Notes: generated by a model from the letters alone, not told the origin. A stretch of DNA of 64,000 nt from Calothrix sp. NIES-2098 (GCA_002368175.1 AP018172.1:745001-809000), one strand, 5' to 3'; counted from the stretch's first letter, positions 17,902 to 28,014 are shown. Program-made: numbers and translations.

Positions 17902-19383
17902 ATGAACTATTTACGCTTAGAAAATATTACTAAACGCTTTGGTTCTTTTGTTGCCAATGACGATATCAGCCTCAATGTTGAATCGGGTAGTATTCATGCC
18001 ATCCTAGGCGAGAATGGTGCAGGTAAGAGTACTTTAATGAATATTATTAGTGGGCTTTATCAACCTGATGCTGGGCAAATTTACCTCCAAGAAGAACCAA
18101 TAAAAATTACCTCGTCCCATGAGGCAATTAAACTAGGTATTGGCATGATTCACCAACATTTCATGCTTGTACCTCAATTGACTGTCACTGAAAATATTAT
18201 ATTAGGAACGGAGAAAACTTGGCGACTGAATCTACAACAAAAACAACAAGAAATCGCCGCATTATCTCAAGCATACGGATTAGAAATTAACCCCACTGCC
18301 AAAGTTGAAAATTTACCTGTGGGAATACAACAACGGGTAGAAATTCTCAAAGTTCTTTATCGCCAAGCAAAATTGTTGATTCTCGATGAACCAACAGCAG
18401 TTTTGACGCCGCCACAAGTACAATCATTAATTGTTATCTTGCGCCAACTAGCAGCCGCAGGAAACACAATTATTTTTATCAGTCATAAATTAGAAGAGGT
18501 AATCAATCTCTGCGATACGGTAACAGTTTTGCGTCAAGGAAAGGTAGTAGCAACAACATCAACTCAAGCAGCCACACCTCAGCAGTTAGCAGGATTGATG
18601 GTAGGGCGAGAGGTAGCTTTACAGTTAAATAAAAGCCCCACATCGCAAAGAGAAATCATCCTTTCAGTGCAGAATTTACAAGTTGCTGATGATAGAGGTA
18701 TTCCTGCTGTAAATAATGTATCTTTTGAACTGCGGGCGGGAGAAATTTTAGGAGTTGCTGGTGTAGATGGTAATGGACAGCGAGAATTAGCTGATACATT
18801 AGCAGGTTTACAAACTATCAAACAAGGTAATATTGAGTTTACACATTACCCTTGCATCGTGGGCTACATCCCAGAAGATAGGCAAACAATGGGATTGGTG
18901 TTGCAATTTAGCATTGCCCAAAACTTGATTTTAAAAGCTTTTAAATATCTGCCCTTTTGTCGCCGTTTTTTGTTACAAAAAGAAGCGGTCGCACATCATG
19001 CGCAAGATGCAATGCAAGAGTTTGATATCCGCGCCACAGGTAAAGATATCAAGGTAAGCCAGCTTTCGGGGGGAAATCAACAAAAGGTGGTGTTAGCGCG
19101 AGAACTAGCGCGGGAACCAGCTTTAATTATCGCTATGCAACCCACACGCGGCTTAGATGTGGGAGCGACAACCGCCGTGCATTCGCGATTATTAAGAGAA
19201 CGCGATCGCGGTGCAGCAATTTTGTATATTTCTACTGAGTTAGAAGAAGTGATGGCAATGAGCGATCGCATTGCTGTCATCTACAGAGGTGAATTTGTGG
19301 CAATTTTGGATGCAGCTACAGCGACAGTAGAAGAAATTGGTTTGTTGATGGCTGGGGGAAATATTCCCAACAAAAAACGGTAG
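17902..19383 (+). CDS. Sugar/nucleoside-type ABC transporter ATPase (two ABC modules)
   Basis: The 493-residue protein carries two ABC modules, as in RbsA/YufO/NupA-type ATPases. Module 1 has Walker A GENGAGKST, a Q-loop near MIHQHFML, the diverged signature PVGIQQR and Walker B LLILDEPTAVL. Module 2 has the usual degenerate P-loop GVDGNGQRE, signature LSGGNQQK and AMQPTRGLDVGA, in which the Walker B Asp/Glu region is altered (IIAMQPTRG), as commonly seen. It powers uptake with the upstream BMP lipoprotein. The two integral-membrane permeases usual for this family are absent, since clpC follows on the other strand. They may be elsewhere or lost. Confidence 0.92.
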   Translation: MNYLRLENITKRFGSFVANDDISLNVESGSIHAILGENGAGKSTLMNIISGLYQPDAGQIYLQEEPIKITSSHEAIKLGIGMIHQHFMLVPQLTVTENIILGTEKTWRLNLQQKQQEIAALSQAYGLEINPTAKVENLPVGIQQRVEILKVLYRQAKLLILDEPTAVLTPPQVQSLIVILRQLAAAGNTIIFISHKLEEVINLCDTVTVLRQGKVVATTSTQAATPQQLAGLMVGREVALQLNKSPTSQREIILSVQNLQVADDRGIPAVNNVSFELRAGEILGVAGVDGNGQRELADTLAGLQTIKQGNIEFTHYPCIVGYIPEDRQTMGLVLQFSIAQNLILKAFKYLPFCRRFLLQKEAVAHHAQDAMQEFDIRATGKDIKVSQLSGGNQQKVVLARELAREPALIIAMQPTRGLDVGATTAVHSRLLRERDRGAAILYISTELEEVMAMSDRIAVIYRGEFVAILDAATATVEEIGLLMAGGNIPNKKR

Positions 19384-19412
19384 AGCAATTAATACTCTAC
19401 CGTTTGCATTTT
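19375..19412. terminator. Bidirectional terminator between the ABC ATPase gene and clpC
   Basis: Perfect 11-bp arms AAACGGTAGAG (19375-19385) and CTCTACCGTTT (19395-19405) with a 9-nt loop. GCATTTTT follows on the + strand and an A-rich tract precedes it, giving T-rich tails in both directions. The left arm includes the last codons and stop of the ATPase gene. Confidence 0.9.
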
Positions 19413-19431
19413 TAATCGGAAATTTTAAATC

Positions 19432-21900
19432 TTACTCAGCGCCTTGAGATAATAATTCCCGACGCTGTTGCGAACTAACTTGCACATTGCCGTTTTCATC
19501 GACATCAACAAGGGCTGTATCGCCATCTTTGATACGACCAGAGAGAATCTCTTCGGCCAAGCTATCTTCTAACAAGCGCATAATTGCCCGGCGTAACGGT
19601 CTTGCACCGTAGCTGGGGCTGTAACCTTCTTGAATGAGGCGGTCTTTGAAGCGATCGGTAACTTCTAAGGTGATGCCTTTTTCGGTTAGGCGACCAAAGA
19701 CTTCTTTGAGCATGATTTCGGCAATTTGGGTAACTTCTGCCTTGCTCAACTGACGGAAGACGATAATTTCATCTAGACGGTTGAGGAACTCTGGACGGAA
19801 GTATTGCTTCAATTCTTCGTTCACCAAGGAGCGAATGCGGTTGTACTGAGATTCGCTGACATCATCAGCAAACTCGAAGCCGATACCGCCGCCGCCTTTT
19901 TCAATTACCTTAGAACCGATGTTAGATGTCAAAATCAGCAAGGTGTTCTTGAAGTCAACGGTGCGACCTTTAGCATCGGTTAAGCGACCGTCTTCTAAAA
20001 TTTGCAGCAGCATGTTGAAGACATCGGGGTGAGCTTTTTCGATTTCATCGAATAGCACCACGGTGTAAGGACGACGCCTTACAGCTTCGGTTAGCTGACC
20101 GCCTTCGTTATAGCCAACATAACCTGGAGGCGAACCGATCAGTTTACTGACGGTGTGACGCTCCATATATTCCGACATATCCAGGCGGATCATTGCTTCT
20201 TCCGAACCGAAGAAGTAAGAAGCCAAGGATTTCGCCAACTCGGTTTTACCAACGCCGGTGGGGCCGGAGAAGACAAAGCTAGCGATGGGTCGATTGGGAT
20301 TCTTCAAACCGACACGAGCGCGGCGAATTGCTCTAGAAACTGCCTTGACAGCATCTTCTTGTCCAATGAGACGCTGATGTAAGGTGTCTTCCATGTGCAA
20401 CAGCTTCTCGGATTCGGATTCGGTGAGTTTGTTCACCGGAACGCCAGTCCAGGATGCGACGATGTGGGCAATGTCCTCTTCTGTAACTACGGGTTCTAGA
20501 CCTTCGTTACCAGAGCCGTTGGTTTTGCTTTGAGCGATCGCGCGAATTTCGGCTTTGATTTCCATTTCGCGATCGCGCAATTCCCCTGCTCGGTCAAAGT
20601 CTTGGGAGCGAACTGCATCATCTTTTTCTTTTAAGATTTGGCGCAGTTCTTTATCTAACTCTTTGGCTGCTGGTGGTAGTTGGGAATTAATCAACCGCAC
20701 TCTCGAACCTGCTTCATCGATCAAGTCGATAGCTTTATCTGGCAGGTAGCGATCGCTAATATAACGGTCAGATAATTTTGCCGCCGCCACCAAGGCTTCA
20801 TCGGAGATTTTTAATTTGTGGTGTTGCTCGTAGCGATCGCGCAAACCATACAAAATCTCAATTGTTTCATCGACTGTCGGTTCGCCCACCATTACTGGTT
20901 GGAAACGACGCTCTAAGGCTGCATCTCGCTCGATGTGCTTGCGGTATTCATCCAGGGTTGTTGCACCAATACATTGCAGCTCGCCTCTTGCCAAAGCAGG
21001 CTTGAGGATATTTGCAGCGTCGATTGCGCCTTCGGCTGCACCTGCACCAATCAGGGTGTGGACTTCGTCAATTACGAGAATCACGTTACCCGCAGAGCGG
21101 ATTTCATCCATGATTTTCTTCAGACGTTCTTCAAATTCACCCCGATACTTGGTTCCTGCTACGAGCAAGCCGATATCCAGTGTGACTACGCGCTTATCTT
21201 CCAGGATGTCTGGGACATCTTTGTTAGCAATCCGCGATGCTAGACCTTCAGCGATCGCTGTTTTACCAACCCCTGGTTCGCCAATCAGCACTGGGTTATT
21301 TTTTGTCCGGCGACCCAAAATCTGAATGACTCGCTCGATTTCCTTGGCGCGTCCCACCACTGGATCGAGCTTGTTGTCCGTTGCCATTTGGGTCAGGTTC
21401 GAGCCAAATTCATCCAAAGTTGGAGTTTTGGTGCGGCTGGATGAACCACCGGGGGATACTTCCGCCGTTTCGCCCAACATCCGAATGACTTGAGTTCTGA
21501 CCTTAGATAGATCCACGCCGAGGTTTTCTAGCACCCTAGCTGCCACACCTTCCCCTTCCCGGATCAGGCCTAACAGGAGATGCTCGGTGCCAATGTAGTT
21601 ATGGCCTAATTGGCGCGCTTCTTCTAAGGATAGTTCCAGAACCCGCTTTGCCCGTGGCGTAAAAGGAATTTCCACGGCCACAAAGCCCGAACCCCGGCCT
21701 ATGATTTTTTCTACCTCAATTCGGGCATCTTTGAGATTGACGCCCATTGATTTCAGCACCTTGGCCGCAACTCCCGTCCCTTCACCAATCAGACCCAGGA
21801 GGATCTGTTCAGTGCCGACGAAATTGTGGCCTAAACGGCGGGCCTCTTCTTGGGCCAGCATGATTACCTTAATAGCTTTTTCTGTGAAGCGTTCAAACAT
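19432..21900 (-). CDS. clpC: ATP-dependent Clp protease ATP-binding subunit ClpC
   Basis: From the ATG at 21900 ([19 protein letters not shown]) the protein is 822 residues, the normal cyanobacterial ClpC length. The 16 extra upstream residues in the open frame are not family-like. It has two Clp_N repeats ([15 protein letters not shown] and [15 protein letters not shown]), AAA1 with Walker [10 protein letters not shown], a UVR-type coiled middle ([19 protein letters not shown]), AAA2 with GPTGVGKTE, and the ClpP-contact loop region near [15 protein letters not shown]. ClpC unfolds proteins for ClpP/ClpR and is essential in cyanobacteria. It is monocistronic on the minus strand and closed by the bidirectional terminator. 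Confidence 0.98.
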   Translation of the reverse strand: MFERFTEKAIKVIMLAQEEARRLGHNFVGTEQILLGLIGEGTGVAAKVLKSMGVNLKDARIEVEKIIGRGSGFVAVEIPFTPRAKRVLELSLEEARQLGHNYIGTEHLLLGLIREGEGVAARVLENLGVDLSKVRTQVIRMLGETAEVSPGGSSSRTKTPTLDEFGSNLTQMATDNKLDPVVGRAKEIERVIQILGRRTKNNPVLIGEPGVGKTAIAEGLASRIANKDVPDILEDKRVVTLDIGLLVAGTKYRGEFEERLKKIMDEIRSAGNVILVIDEVHTLIGAGAAEGAIDAANILKPALARGELQCIGATTLDEYRKHIERDAALERRFQPVMVGEPTVDETIEILYGLRDRYEQHHKLKISDEALVAAAKLSDRYISDRYLPDKAIDLIDEAGSRVRLINSQLPPAAKELDKELRQILKEKDDAVRSQDFDRAGELRDREMEIKAEIRAIAQSKTNGSGNEGLEPVVTEEDIAHIVASWTGVPVNKLTESESEKLLHMEDTLHQRLIGQEDAVKAVSRAIRRARVGLKNPNRPIASFVFSGPTGVGKTELAKSLASYFFGSEEAMIRLDMSEYMERHTVSKLIGSPPGYVGYNEGGQLTEAVRRRPYTVVLFDEIEKAHPDVFNMLLQILEDGRLTDAKGRTVDFKNTLLILTSNIGSKVIEKGGGGIGFEFADDVSESQYNRIRSLVNEELKQYFRPEFLNRLDEIIVFRQLSKAEVTQIAEIMLKEVFGRLTEKGITLEVTDRFKDRLIQEGYSPSYGARPLRRAIMRLLEDSLAEEILSGRIKDGDTALVDVDENGNVQVSSQQRRELLSQGAE

Positions 21901-22573
21901 GGCATTTTTCCCATCACCTGCGTCGTGCCGGTACGCTGATTTTAGCACAGGCTAGACATTTGGATATCTGTATAAAAAATACAAGAAATCCAAGCGTTTT
22001 CACCCAACCGATGGGGTAATTATTGAATATTTTTTACTTTTGTGTGGCTGTTATACTGAGGGGAGCGACATAACTAGCCTTTTTGGCGTCGATCGCACAC
22101 AAAAAACTTTGAAATTCTGAATTTATCCAACCACTACCAAACAGATATATTTAGCATTTCTGTTTGATAAAGTCAAGAACATTATTAATTTTATATAAAT
22201 TTTAAAAAAGAAATTTAAATTTCATAAAAAATACTCATAGAAACTAGTCGCAGAAAATGTGTTTTTTTCATGAAGTTGCTTAAAAGTCAACCGCAAAGTT
22301 ATCAGAAGTTTGGCAGATAGTGAAGAGGCAAGAGGGCAGGGAGACAAGGGAGTGTGGGAGAGGGTGGGGAGACAAGGGAGAAAGAACCAAGGACTCTGGA
22401 CTCGGGACAGTTGACTAATACCCCAATTTGGCTAGTGGCTATTCCTATCTACCCACAAAGGTATGAAGTCTACTGCCGAATTCTCATGAAATTTCTACGG
22501 TTCATAGTACAAGAGTCGATCGCTTGGAAATGTTGACTATTAACTATTGAGTAGTGATTTTCAGGATGTAGAG
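21901..22573. other. Gap of 673 bp: clpC upstream region and G-rich short repeats
   Basis: The first part (21901-22120) should hold the clpC promoter. The middle (22160-22260) is very AT-rich. At about 22322-22412 there is a tract of GGGAGACAAGGGAGTGTGG-type words and GGACTCTGGACTC heptamers like those at 6.0 kb. The short open frame across 22354-22536 is not credible as a gene. Confidence 0.6.
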
Positions 22574-23125
22574 CTACGGAAAGAGGAATTGCCAGGAAGA
22601 TTTTTTGAGGCGATCGCTTACCATAGTTTGCCAGGAGCGCAAAGTTGCTTGAAAGTGTGGCTGCTGAAGATCTGACATCCAAAGAATCAAGGCATCTTCG
22701 TCATTATCCTTATAGTAACGCCGCCGTCGCCCAGCTGTTTTGAAGCCAAATTTTTGATATAAAGATATAGCCGCTAGGTTGGAAGCTCGAACTTCGAGGG
22801 TAGCTCGCTCCAAACCGCGATCGCTAGCTGTCTTGAGCAGGGAATAGAGTAAAGCTTGTCCCAAACCTTGACAGTGATATTGGGGATGTACTGCCAAAAT
22901 TGTGATGTGAGCTTCTTCCAAAATTGACCAAAAACAACCCATCCCTAGCAAACTCAAGCTAGAGACCGGGGAAAATAAACCAAGTAAATCGCTGTTAGGA
23001 CTATCCAACTCTCTTTGGTAGCCTTCCAATGTCCAAAGACCGCCAAAACAGGCTTTATCAAGTTCTAGCACTGCACCCAGATCTTCTGATGTCAGTGGTT
23101 GAATTTTTAAGTCTAATGAGATCAC
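22574..23125 (-). CDS. rimI: Ribosomal protein bS18-alanine N-acetyltransferase RimI (GNAT)
   Basis: A 183-residue GNAT protein: LELDKACFGGLWTLEGYQRELDSP at the N-terminus, then acetyl-CoA-binding motif A as LAVHPQYHCQGLGQALL (QGxGxA type). LEVRASNLAAISLYQKFGFKTAGRRRRYY follows, the RimI signature. RimI acetylates the N-terminus of ribosomal protein S18. A tail of about 35 residues after LILWM is longer than in E. coli. It is divergent from lysA with a gap of about 90 bp, so a shared promoter region is likely. Confidence 0.9.
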   Translation of the reverse strand: MISLDLKIQPLTSEDLGAVLELDKACFGGLWTLEGYQRELDSPNSDLLGLFSPVSSLSLLGMGCFWSILEEAHITILAVHPQYHCQGLGQALLYSLLKTASDRGLERATLEVRASNLAAISLYQKFGFKTAGRRRRYYKDNDEDALILWMSDLQQPHFQATLRSWQTMVSDRLKKSSWQFLFP

Positions 23126-23217
23126 ATTTATTTGAATAAGATTACAAACCCTTTGTAAACTGGGAATCGGGAGACTAACTCACGCCCATAATTTGAACAA
23201 GGACAACTCTTATAGTT

Positions 23218-24621
23218 ATGGTATCGACTCACCCTATTGGGGTTCAACATACTGGTAGTCAGTATTTACCTCCAAGGCGTAACACTTCGCCCAATCAAGA
23301 ACTCCTACCCTTGACGGCTAGAGTAAATAGTCATGGCTGCTTGGAAATTGGTGGGTGTGATATCACGACCCTAGTGCAGCAGTTTGGCTCACCCTTATAT
23401 ATTTTAGATGAAGAAACCCTGCGTTTGGCTTGCCAGCAATATCGGGATGCTTGCAAGCAATACTATCAAGGGGAATCTCAAGTACTATATGCTTCTAAAG
23501 CTTGGAATTGTTTAGCAATTTGTGCGATCGTCGCCTCCGAAGGATTAGGAATCGATGTTGTCTCTGGTGGGGAACTCTACACAGCCCTGACTGCTGGTGT
23601 TAGTCCAGAGAAAATCTACCTCCACGGTAACAATAAATCTCGCCCAGAGCTAACTTTAGCGATCGAGTCTGGTGTCACCATTGTGGTAGATAACTGGTAT
23701 GAGTTAAAAACCTTGGTTGAGATAGCTCAGGCGCAAGCAAACAATTCTGTTCTTGTGCCGATTCGCATTATGTTACGACTAACTCCAGGTATCGAATGCC
23801 ACACTCATGAATACATTCGCACGGGACATTTAGATAGTAAATTTGGCTTCGATCCGAACGATTTGGACGAAGTTTTTACGTTTGTGAGCCAGCAATCAGC
23901 TTTGAATTGTGTCGGTTTACACGCTCATATTGGTTCGCAAATTTTTGAACGCCAACCCCATCAAGATTTAGCAGCTGTAATGGTGCAGTGGTTGCAAGAT
24001 GCAGCTAAGTATGGTTTAAATGTGACAGAGTTAAATGTCGGTGGTGGTTTAGGGATTCGTTATATAGAATCAGACGATCCACCGAGTATTGAAGAATGGG
24101 TAAAGGCAATTTGTGAAGTAGTGCAAGAAGCTTGTACAGCAGCAAATCTAGCCTTACCTAAGTTATTATGTGAACCAGGGCGATCGCTAATTGCCACAGC
24201 TTGCGTTACGGCTTACACTATTGGTTCATCCAAAGTTGTTCCCGAAATTCGTACTTACGTGGCAGTTGATGGGGGTATGTCAGATAATCCCCGTCCAATT
24301 ACTTACCAGTCAAAGTACCGAGCTGTAGTCGCGAATAAAATTGCTGTTCCCTTAACCGAAACTGTCACAATTGCTGGTAAGCATTGTGAATCAGGAGATA
24401 TTTTGATTCAAAATGCCCAACTCCCAAAAACTGAACCAGGAGATATTCTCGTAGTTATGGGAACTGGTGCTTACAATTACAGTATGGCATCAAACTACAA
24501 TCGCTTGTCCCGACCGGCAGCAGTTGTAGTGGCAAACGGCGAAGCAAATTTAATTTTGCAGCGCGAAACCTATCAAGACTTGATTCGGCAAGATTGTCTA
24601 CCAGAAAGACTTAAGAAATAG
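23218..24621 (+). CDS. lysA: Diaminopimelate decarboxylase
   Basis: The 467-residue PLP enzyme catalyses the last step of lysine synthesis, meso-diaminopimelate to L-lysine. Visible motifs are the PLP lysine in YASKAWNC, HGNNKSRPEL, GLHAHIGSQI, LNVGGGLGIRY, the phosphate-binding CEPGRSL, and the C-terminal barrel segment GGMSDNPRP with CESGDIL and GTGAYNYSMASNYN. A 45-residue N-terminal extension precedes the catalytic domain, as is usual in cyanobacteria. The gene is followed by a repeat-filled gap, then cdaA and uppS on the same strand. The rimI-lysA-cdaA-uppS order suggests a conserved cell-envelope neighbourhood. Confidence 0.96.
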   Translation: MVSTHPIGVQHTGSQYLPPRRNTSPNQELLPLTARVNSHGCLEIGGCDITTLVQQFGSPLYILDEETLRLACQQYRDACKQYYQGESQVLYASKAWNCLAICAIVASEGLGIDVVSGGELYTALTAGVSPEKIYLHGNNKSRPELTLAIESGVTIVVDNWYELKTLVEIAQAQANNSVLVPIRIMLRLTPGIECHTHEYIRTGHLDSKFGFDPNDLDEVFTFVSQQSALNCVGLHAHIGSQIFERQPHQDLAAVMVQWLQDAAKYGLNVTELNVGGGLGIRYIESDDPPSIEEWVKAICEVVQEACTAANLALPKLLCEPGRSLIATACVTAYTIGSSKVVPEIRTYVAVDGGMSDNPRPITYQSKYRAVVANKIAVPLTETVTIAGKHCESGDILIQNAQLPKTEPGDILVVMGTGAYNYSMASNYNRLSRPAAVVVANGEANLILQRETYQDLIRQDCLPERLKK

Positions 24622-24633
24622 TCAAAAGTCCAC

Positions 24634-24858
24634 AGTCCAGAGTCCAGAGTAAATTAATGTTCGCTCTTGACTTTTGAACGCCACTTCAAGGCAGTTGCTA
24701 CAACGAGAGAACCCTACGGGTGACGCTCTTTCGTCGTTAATTCTGTGAAGATTGCCAGTCGGCTGCGGAGGAAAAACGCCACTTGCTACAACGCAGTGGC
24801 TCCCCTCCCGTAGCACTGGGTTCACCGCAGTGGCTTCCTAGACTATTGACTCTGGACT
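24634..24858. repeat. Small inverted-repeat-bounded element in the lysA-cdaA gap
   Basis: Perfect 11-bp arms AGTCCAGAGTC (24634-24644) and GACTCTGGACT (24848-24858) bound about 200 bp. The inside includes two copies of a CGCAGTGGCT phrase and GCCACTT- and CTACAACG-type words that recur in the segment. No coding potential is seen. It could be a non-autonomous miniature element, or just short repeats in opposite orientation. Confidence 0.5.
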
Positions 24859-24902
24859 ATTAATTCACTGTATTTTAGAGGCAAAATCGTAATCCAGATG
24901 TC

Positions 24903-25826
24903 ATGAGAGATTGGTGGAAGCAATGGCTGACAAACCTGGGATGGTCGCAGTCCTTGCTGCTTGGGACTCTGGATATTGTATTCGTGTTGGCGCTGACGTA
25001 CATGATACTAGTTATTATTAGCGAGCGCCGGACGCTGTGGATGGTACGAGGATTTATTATCTTGATGCTAGCCTCAGCACTCAGTAATAGATTGGGGCTA
25101 CCACTATTAAATTTCGTACTAGAAAAGTTAGTAATTGGCTGCGCGGTAGCAATGGCAGTTGCTCTCCAATCAGAATTTCGGCGATTTTTAGAACAATTAG
25201 GGCGTGGTGAATTCCGCCAATTATTTCAACCATCCAGTCTGGCAGTACCTAAATCAGATAGTGTAATTGATGAAATTGTTGATGCAGTCAAAGAACTGTC
25301 AAAAAACCGGATTGGAGCTTTATTAATTTTGGAAACTACAGGCCCAATTGACGAGCGAGATTTTTCTGTACCAGGAGTAAGGCTGAATGCTGAGGTTACT
25401 AAAGAATTAATTCAAACAATCTTTCAACCAAAAACTTTGTTGCATGATGGAGCAACTTTGATACGTGGTTCACGGATTATCTCATCAGGTATAATTTTAC
25501 CACTTTCGGGACGCACAGCCTCGCGCCAGTTGGGTACACGCCATCGGGCTGCGATGGGAATTACTGAGCGCGTCGAAAATTGCATCTGTGTCGTTGTATC
25601 AGAAGAAACTGGTTCTATTTCCTTAGCGGAACGGGGAATTCTAAATAGACCGCTGACGATTAGGAAACTCAAAGAGACTTTAGAGACTCTATTATCCCCA
25701 ACAGTAGATCGGGAAGCTGTGGCTCCTGGTTTGTTAAGCTTGGGACGTCAGATTAGTAGCAAGGGACTAGCCCTAGTTTCACGGATACTCGGATTACCAT
25801 CGACCGCTTCTCGAGATAAAAAATGA
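24903..25826 (+). CDS. cdaA: Diadenylate cyclase CdaA (c-di-AMP synthase)
   Basis: The 307-residue protein has three N-terminal transmembrane helices (about 20-95) followed by a DAC (DisA_N) domain. Catalytic motifs are LLHDGATLI (DGA) and [10 protein letters not shown] (RHR), with the GALLILE strand between them and the membrane part. It condenses two ATP to c-di-AMP, which in cyanobacteria affects osmotic and carbon/night metabolism. The C-terminal 40 residues lack a recognised domain. It overlaps uppS by 4 nt, so the two are translationally coupled. No CdaR-like regulator gene lies next to it. Confidence 0.95.
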   Translation: MRDWWKQWLTNLGWSQSLLLGTLDIVFVLALTYMILVIISERRTLWMVRGFIILMLASALSNRLGLPLLNFVLEKLVIGCAVAMAVALQSEFRRFLEQLGRGEFRQLFQPSSLAVPKSDSVIDEIVDAVKELSKNRIGALLILETTGPIDERDFSVPGVRLNAEVTKELIQTIFQPKTLLHDGATLIRGSRIISSGIILPLSGRTASRQLGTRHRAAMGITERVENCICVVVSEETGSISLAERGILNRPLTIRKLKETLETLLSPTVDREAVAPGLLSLGRQISSKGLALVSRILGLPSTASRDKK

Positions 25827-26572
25827 CAGCACAACAAACTCAACTGCAAGAATTGCCCCCTGGCTTAAAACGAGAACTACTGCCCAAGCACGTTGCGGTA
25901 ATTATGGATGGCAATGGTCGATGGGCTAAACGTCAAGGTCTACCCCGAATTATGGGTCATAAGCGGGGAGTAGATGCGCTCAAGGATTTACTGCGTTGTT
26001 GTAAAGATTGGGGAATTCAGGCGTTAACAGCTTATGCTTTTTCCACAGAAAACTGGAAAAGGCCTCAGGAAGAAGTTGATTTTTTGATGACTCTATTTCA
26101 AAGAGTTCTACGCCAAGAACTGCGGGAAATGGTAGAGGAGAACGTCCAAATTCAGTTTGTTGGCAATTTAAATGCTCTACCGCGATCGCTCCAAGCAGAA
26201 ATTTCTCGTTCAATGGCAGAAACTCAGGATAATCGCAGTATCCGGTTTACAGTTGCCACAAATTATGGTGGAAGACAGGAAATTTTACAGGCTTGTCGCG
26301 CGATCGCTCAAAAAGTCCAGCAAGGTTTGCTACAACCTGATGAAATTGATGAAGCGGTATTTGAACGCCACCTTTATACAGCAGGGATTTCCGATCCAGA
26401 TTTATTAATTCGTACTAGTGGCGAAATGCGTTTATCAAATTTCCTGCTCTGGCAGATGGCTTATGGAGAAATTTATATCACTGAAACTCTCTGGCCAGAC
26501 TTTGACCGCGAAGAATTTCACCGCGCCTTGTCTGCCTATCAGCAACGAGAACGGAGATTTGGCAGCGTGTGA
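25823..26572 (+). CDS. uppS: Isoprenyl transferase (undecaprenyl diphosphate synthase)
   Basis: The 249-residue cis-prenyltransferase has the start pattern [14 protein letters not shown] (catalytic Asp, with the phosphate-binding NGRWA), [21 protein letters not shown] and the C-terminal [19 protein letters not shown] plus WPDF signatures. It elongates farnesyl diphosphate to the C55 carrier lipid for peptidoglycan and other glycans. It is coupled to cdaA by a 4-nt overlap. After the stop the sequence turns into G-rich short repeats. Confidence 0.97.
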   Translation: MTAQQTQLQELPPGLKRELLPKHVAVIMDGNGRWAKRQGLPRIMGHKRGVDALKDLLRCCKDWGIQALTAYAFSTENWKRPQEEVDFLMTLFQRVLRQELREMVEENVQIQFVGNLNALPRSLQAEISRSMAETQDNRSIRFTVATNYGGRQEILQACRAIAQKVQQGLLQPDEIDEAVFERHLYTAGISDPDLLIRTSGEMRLSNFLLWQMAYGEIYITETLWPDFDREEFHRALSAYQQRERRFGSV

Positions 26573-26639
26573 GAAATTAGGAAGACAAGGGAGTGTGGGG
26601 AAGGGAGAAACGATCAATGCCCCATGCCCCATGCCCAAT

Positions 26640-26912
26640 TCACGGCCCAGAAAAAACCGCCTGTTCGATATCTTCTCGGCTCAGGGAATATTTGAATGAG
26701 CGTTGAATATCTTGCTTATTTTCTCCAGCTTCGATGTATCGCACAGTCAGTTGCTCAACATCAAGGGAGAGATCAGCTTGCCAATTGGGGCGTTTGACGT
26801 GCCAACAATGTAGCTGTGCTTCATCTTGTTTACAGCCCTGGTCTTTGAGCCATTGCTCAATTTGTGGCAGCGTATGGTTATAAAGGGGAGCATCAGGAGG
26901 AAGAAAAGCCAT
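26640..26912 (-). CDS. DUF3143 small protein
   Basis: A 90-residue soluble protein of the DUF3143 family found in cyanobacteria: PLYNHTLPQIEQWLKDQGCKQ, HCWHVKRPNWQADLSLDVEQLTVRYI and SFKYSLSREDIEQAVFSGP. The function is unknown. It lies 20 bp downstream of the J-domain gene on the same strand and is probably cotranscribed with it. Confidence 0.87.
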   Translation of the reverse strand: MAFLPPDAPLYNHTLPQIEQWLKDQGCKQDEAQLHCWHVKRPNWQADLSLDVEQLTVRYIEAGENKQDIQRSFKYSLSREDIEQAVFSGP

Positions 26913-26932
26913 AATTAGTTAAAAATTCAACC

Positions 26933-27499
26933 TTAACAATAATAATTTTTAATTTCCCAAATGCTAGCTGATGGCGACAGTTGATTAATTTGCTGTAGGG
27001 TAGCAGGCGTTTGTGGTAGCTGTTGTGTTTGGAAAGCAGCTTCACCGCGCATCAAACCAATAGCGATCGCCAGTAACAGACAACCCAAAAAAGTCAAACC
27101 CAAAATAAACAAAGCAAAAATTTCGCCTGATGACAGAGGGCGATCGCTAGCATCAAGGTAAGCTGATTTTGACCAGTCATAGGTATTTGTCACCGGATGG
27201 TTTAAATCAGCGGGTGCTTGAATTACGCCAAAGCGAGAATAGCCAATTTTCAGGTCGTAGCTTAACCTGCGTTCTGGGTTGCTTAGGGTAGCGTAGGCTT
27301 CATTGATCTGCTGAAATTTAGCAGTAGCGACAGTGGCAGGTAAGTCGGTAGTATCAGGATGATAGCGTTTACTCAGTTCTCGATAAGCGCGACGGATGTC
27401 GATTACCGATGCCGAGGGATGCAGTCCTAGCAGGGAGTAATAAGTGGGTTCACTGCTTTGTGGCATTGCCCCATGATGATTCACGGCTGATTGAGTCAC
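26933..27499 (-). CDS. Membrane-anchored J-domain protein
   Basis: The 188-residue protein has an N-terminal J domain (about 19-87): YYSLLGLHPSASVIDIRRAY, the HPD motif in KRYHPDT and FQQINEAYATLSNPERRLSYD. After a linker comes one transmembrane helix near 128-150 (IFALFILGLTFLGCLLLAIAI) and a short tail. J domains stimulate the ATPase of DnaK. The membrane anchor suggests a dedicated role at a thylakoid or plasma membrane. It lacks the zinc-finger and client-binding regions of DnaJ. A DUF3143 gene follows in the same direction. Confidence 0.92.
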   Translation of the reverse strand: MTQSAVNHHGAMPQSSEPTYYSLLGLHPSASVIDIRRAYRELSKRYHPDTTDLPATVATAKFQQINEAYATLSNPERRLSYDLKIGYSRFGVIQAPADLNHPVTNTYDWSKSAYLDASDRPLSSGEIFALFILGLTFLGCLLLAIAIGLMRGEAAFQTQQLPQTPATLQQINQLSPSASIWEIKNYYC

Positions 27500-27541
27500 C
27501 TTGCACTCAAGTTTTTCTTAATATTGTAAACCTCAATTTCT

Positions 27542-27940
27542 ATGAAAACCTTTATCTCATCTATTGCGATCCTTGGGTTTAGTATTAGCTTATTGTCGAT
27601 GCATGGAAATGGTATGGCTGTTGCACAAACTGCCAATAGTGAAGAATTTATCGCTAGAGGTACAGAACCATTTTGGAGCGTTACTGTCAGCAAGCGGGGA
27701 ATTGTCTACTCTTCACCAGACGCACCAAAGCAAACGTTTCCTTATGTCACACCCTTAAAAGCAGAGGGTCGTCCAGCTAATTTGGTGCGAGTCTATCGAT
27801 TAAAGGGTAGAGCCAGCAATATCTTAATTATTAAGCAAGTTGACACATGTAGCGATGGTATGTCAGACAAAAATTATTCTTACTCAGCAACTCTCATTCT
27901 AGGTAATCGGGTTTTGGATGGTTGTGCTGAGAAGAAATAG
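27542..27940 (+). CDS. Exported COG3650-like protein
   Basis: The 132-residue protein has a signal peptide (SSIAILGFSISLLSMHGNGMAVA). The mature part contains FIARGTEPFWSVTVSKRGIVYSS (two halves), typical of COG3650-like proteins where GTEPFW is the hallmark. CSDGMSDKNYSYSATLIL and a Cys near the end (LDGCAEKK) suggest a disulphide. The role is unknown, and relatives are periplasmic or lipoproteins. It converges on the next gene with a hairpin between them. Confidence 0.8.
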   Translation: MKTFISSIAILGFSISLLSMHGNGMAVAQTANSEEFIARGTEPFWSVTVSKRGIVYSSPDAPKQTFPYVTPLKAEGRPANLVRVYRLKGRASNILIIKQVDTCSDGMSDKNYSYSATLILGNRVLDGCAEKK

Positions 27941-27955
27941 TGAAAATTGCAAGAC

Positions 27956-27989
27956 TAGATACCCAACTTTTTTAAAGGTCGGGTATCTA
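27956..27989. terminator. Hairpin between convergent genes
   Basis: Arms TAGATACCC (27956-27964) and GGGTATCTA (27981-27989) with a 16-nt loop lie between genes that converge. There is no clear T tract after the stem, so terminator activity is inferred from position. Confidence 0.55.
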
Positions 27990-28014
27990 AATGCGTGATA
28001 TGTTAGCTACTTTA

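Noticed and set aside
22354..22536. 60-codon frame upstream of rimI
   Set aside because: Lies mostly in G-rich tandem short repeats and lacks any family feature.
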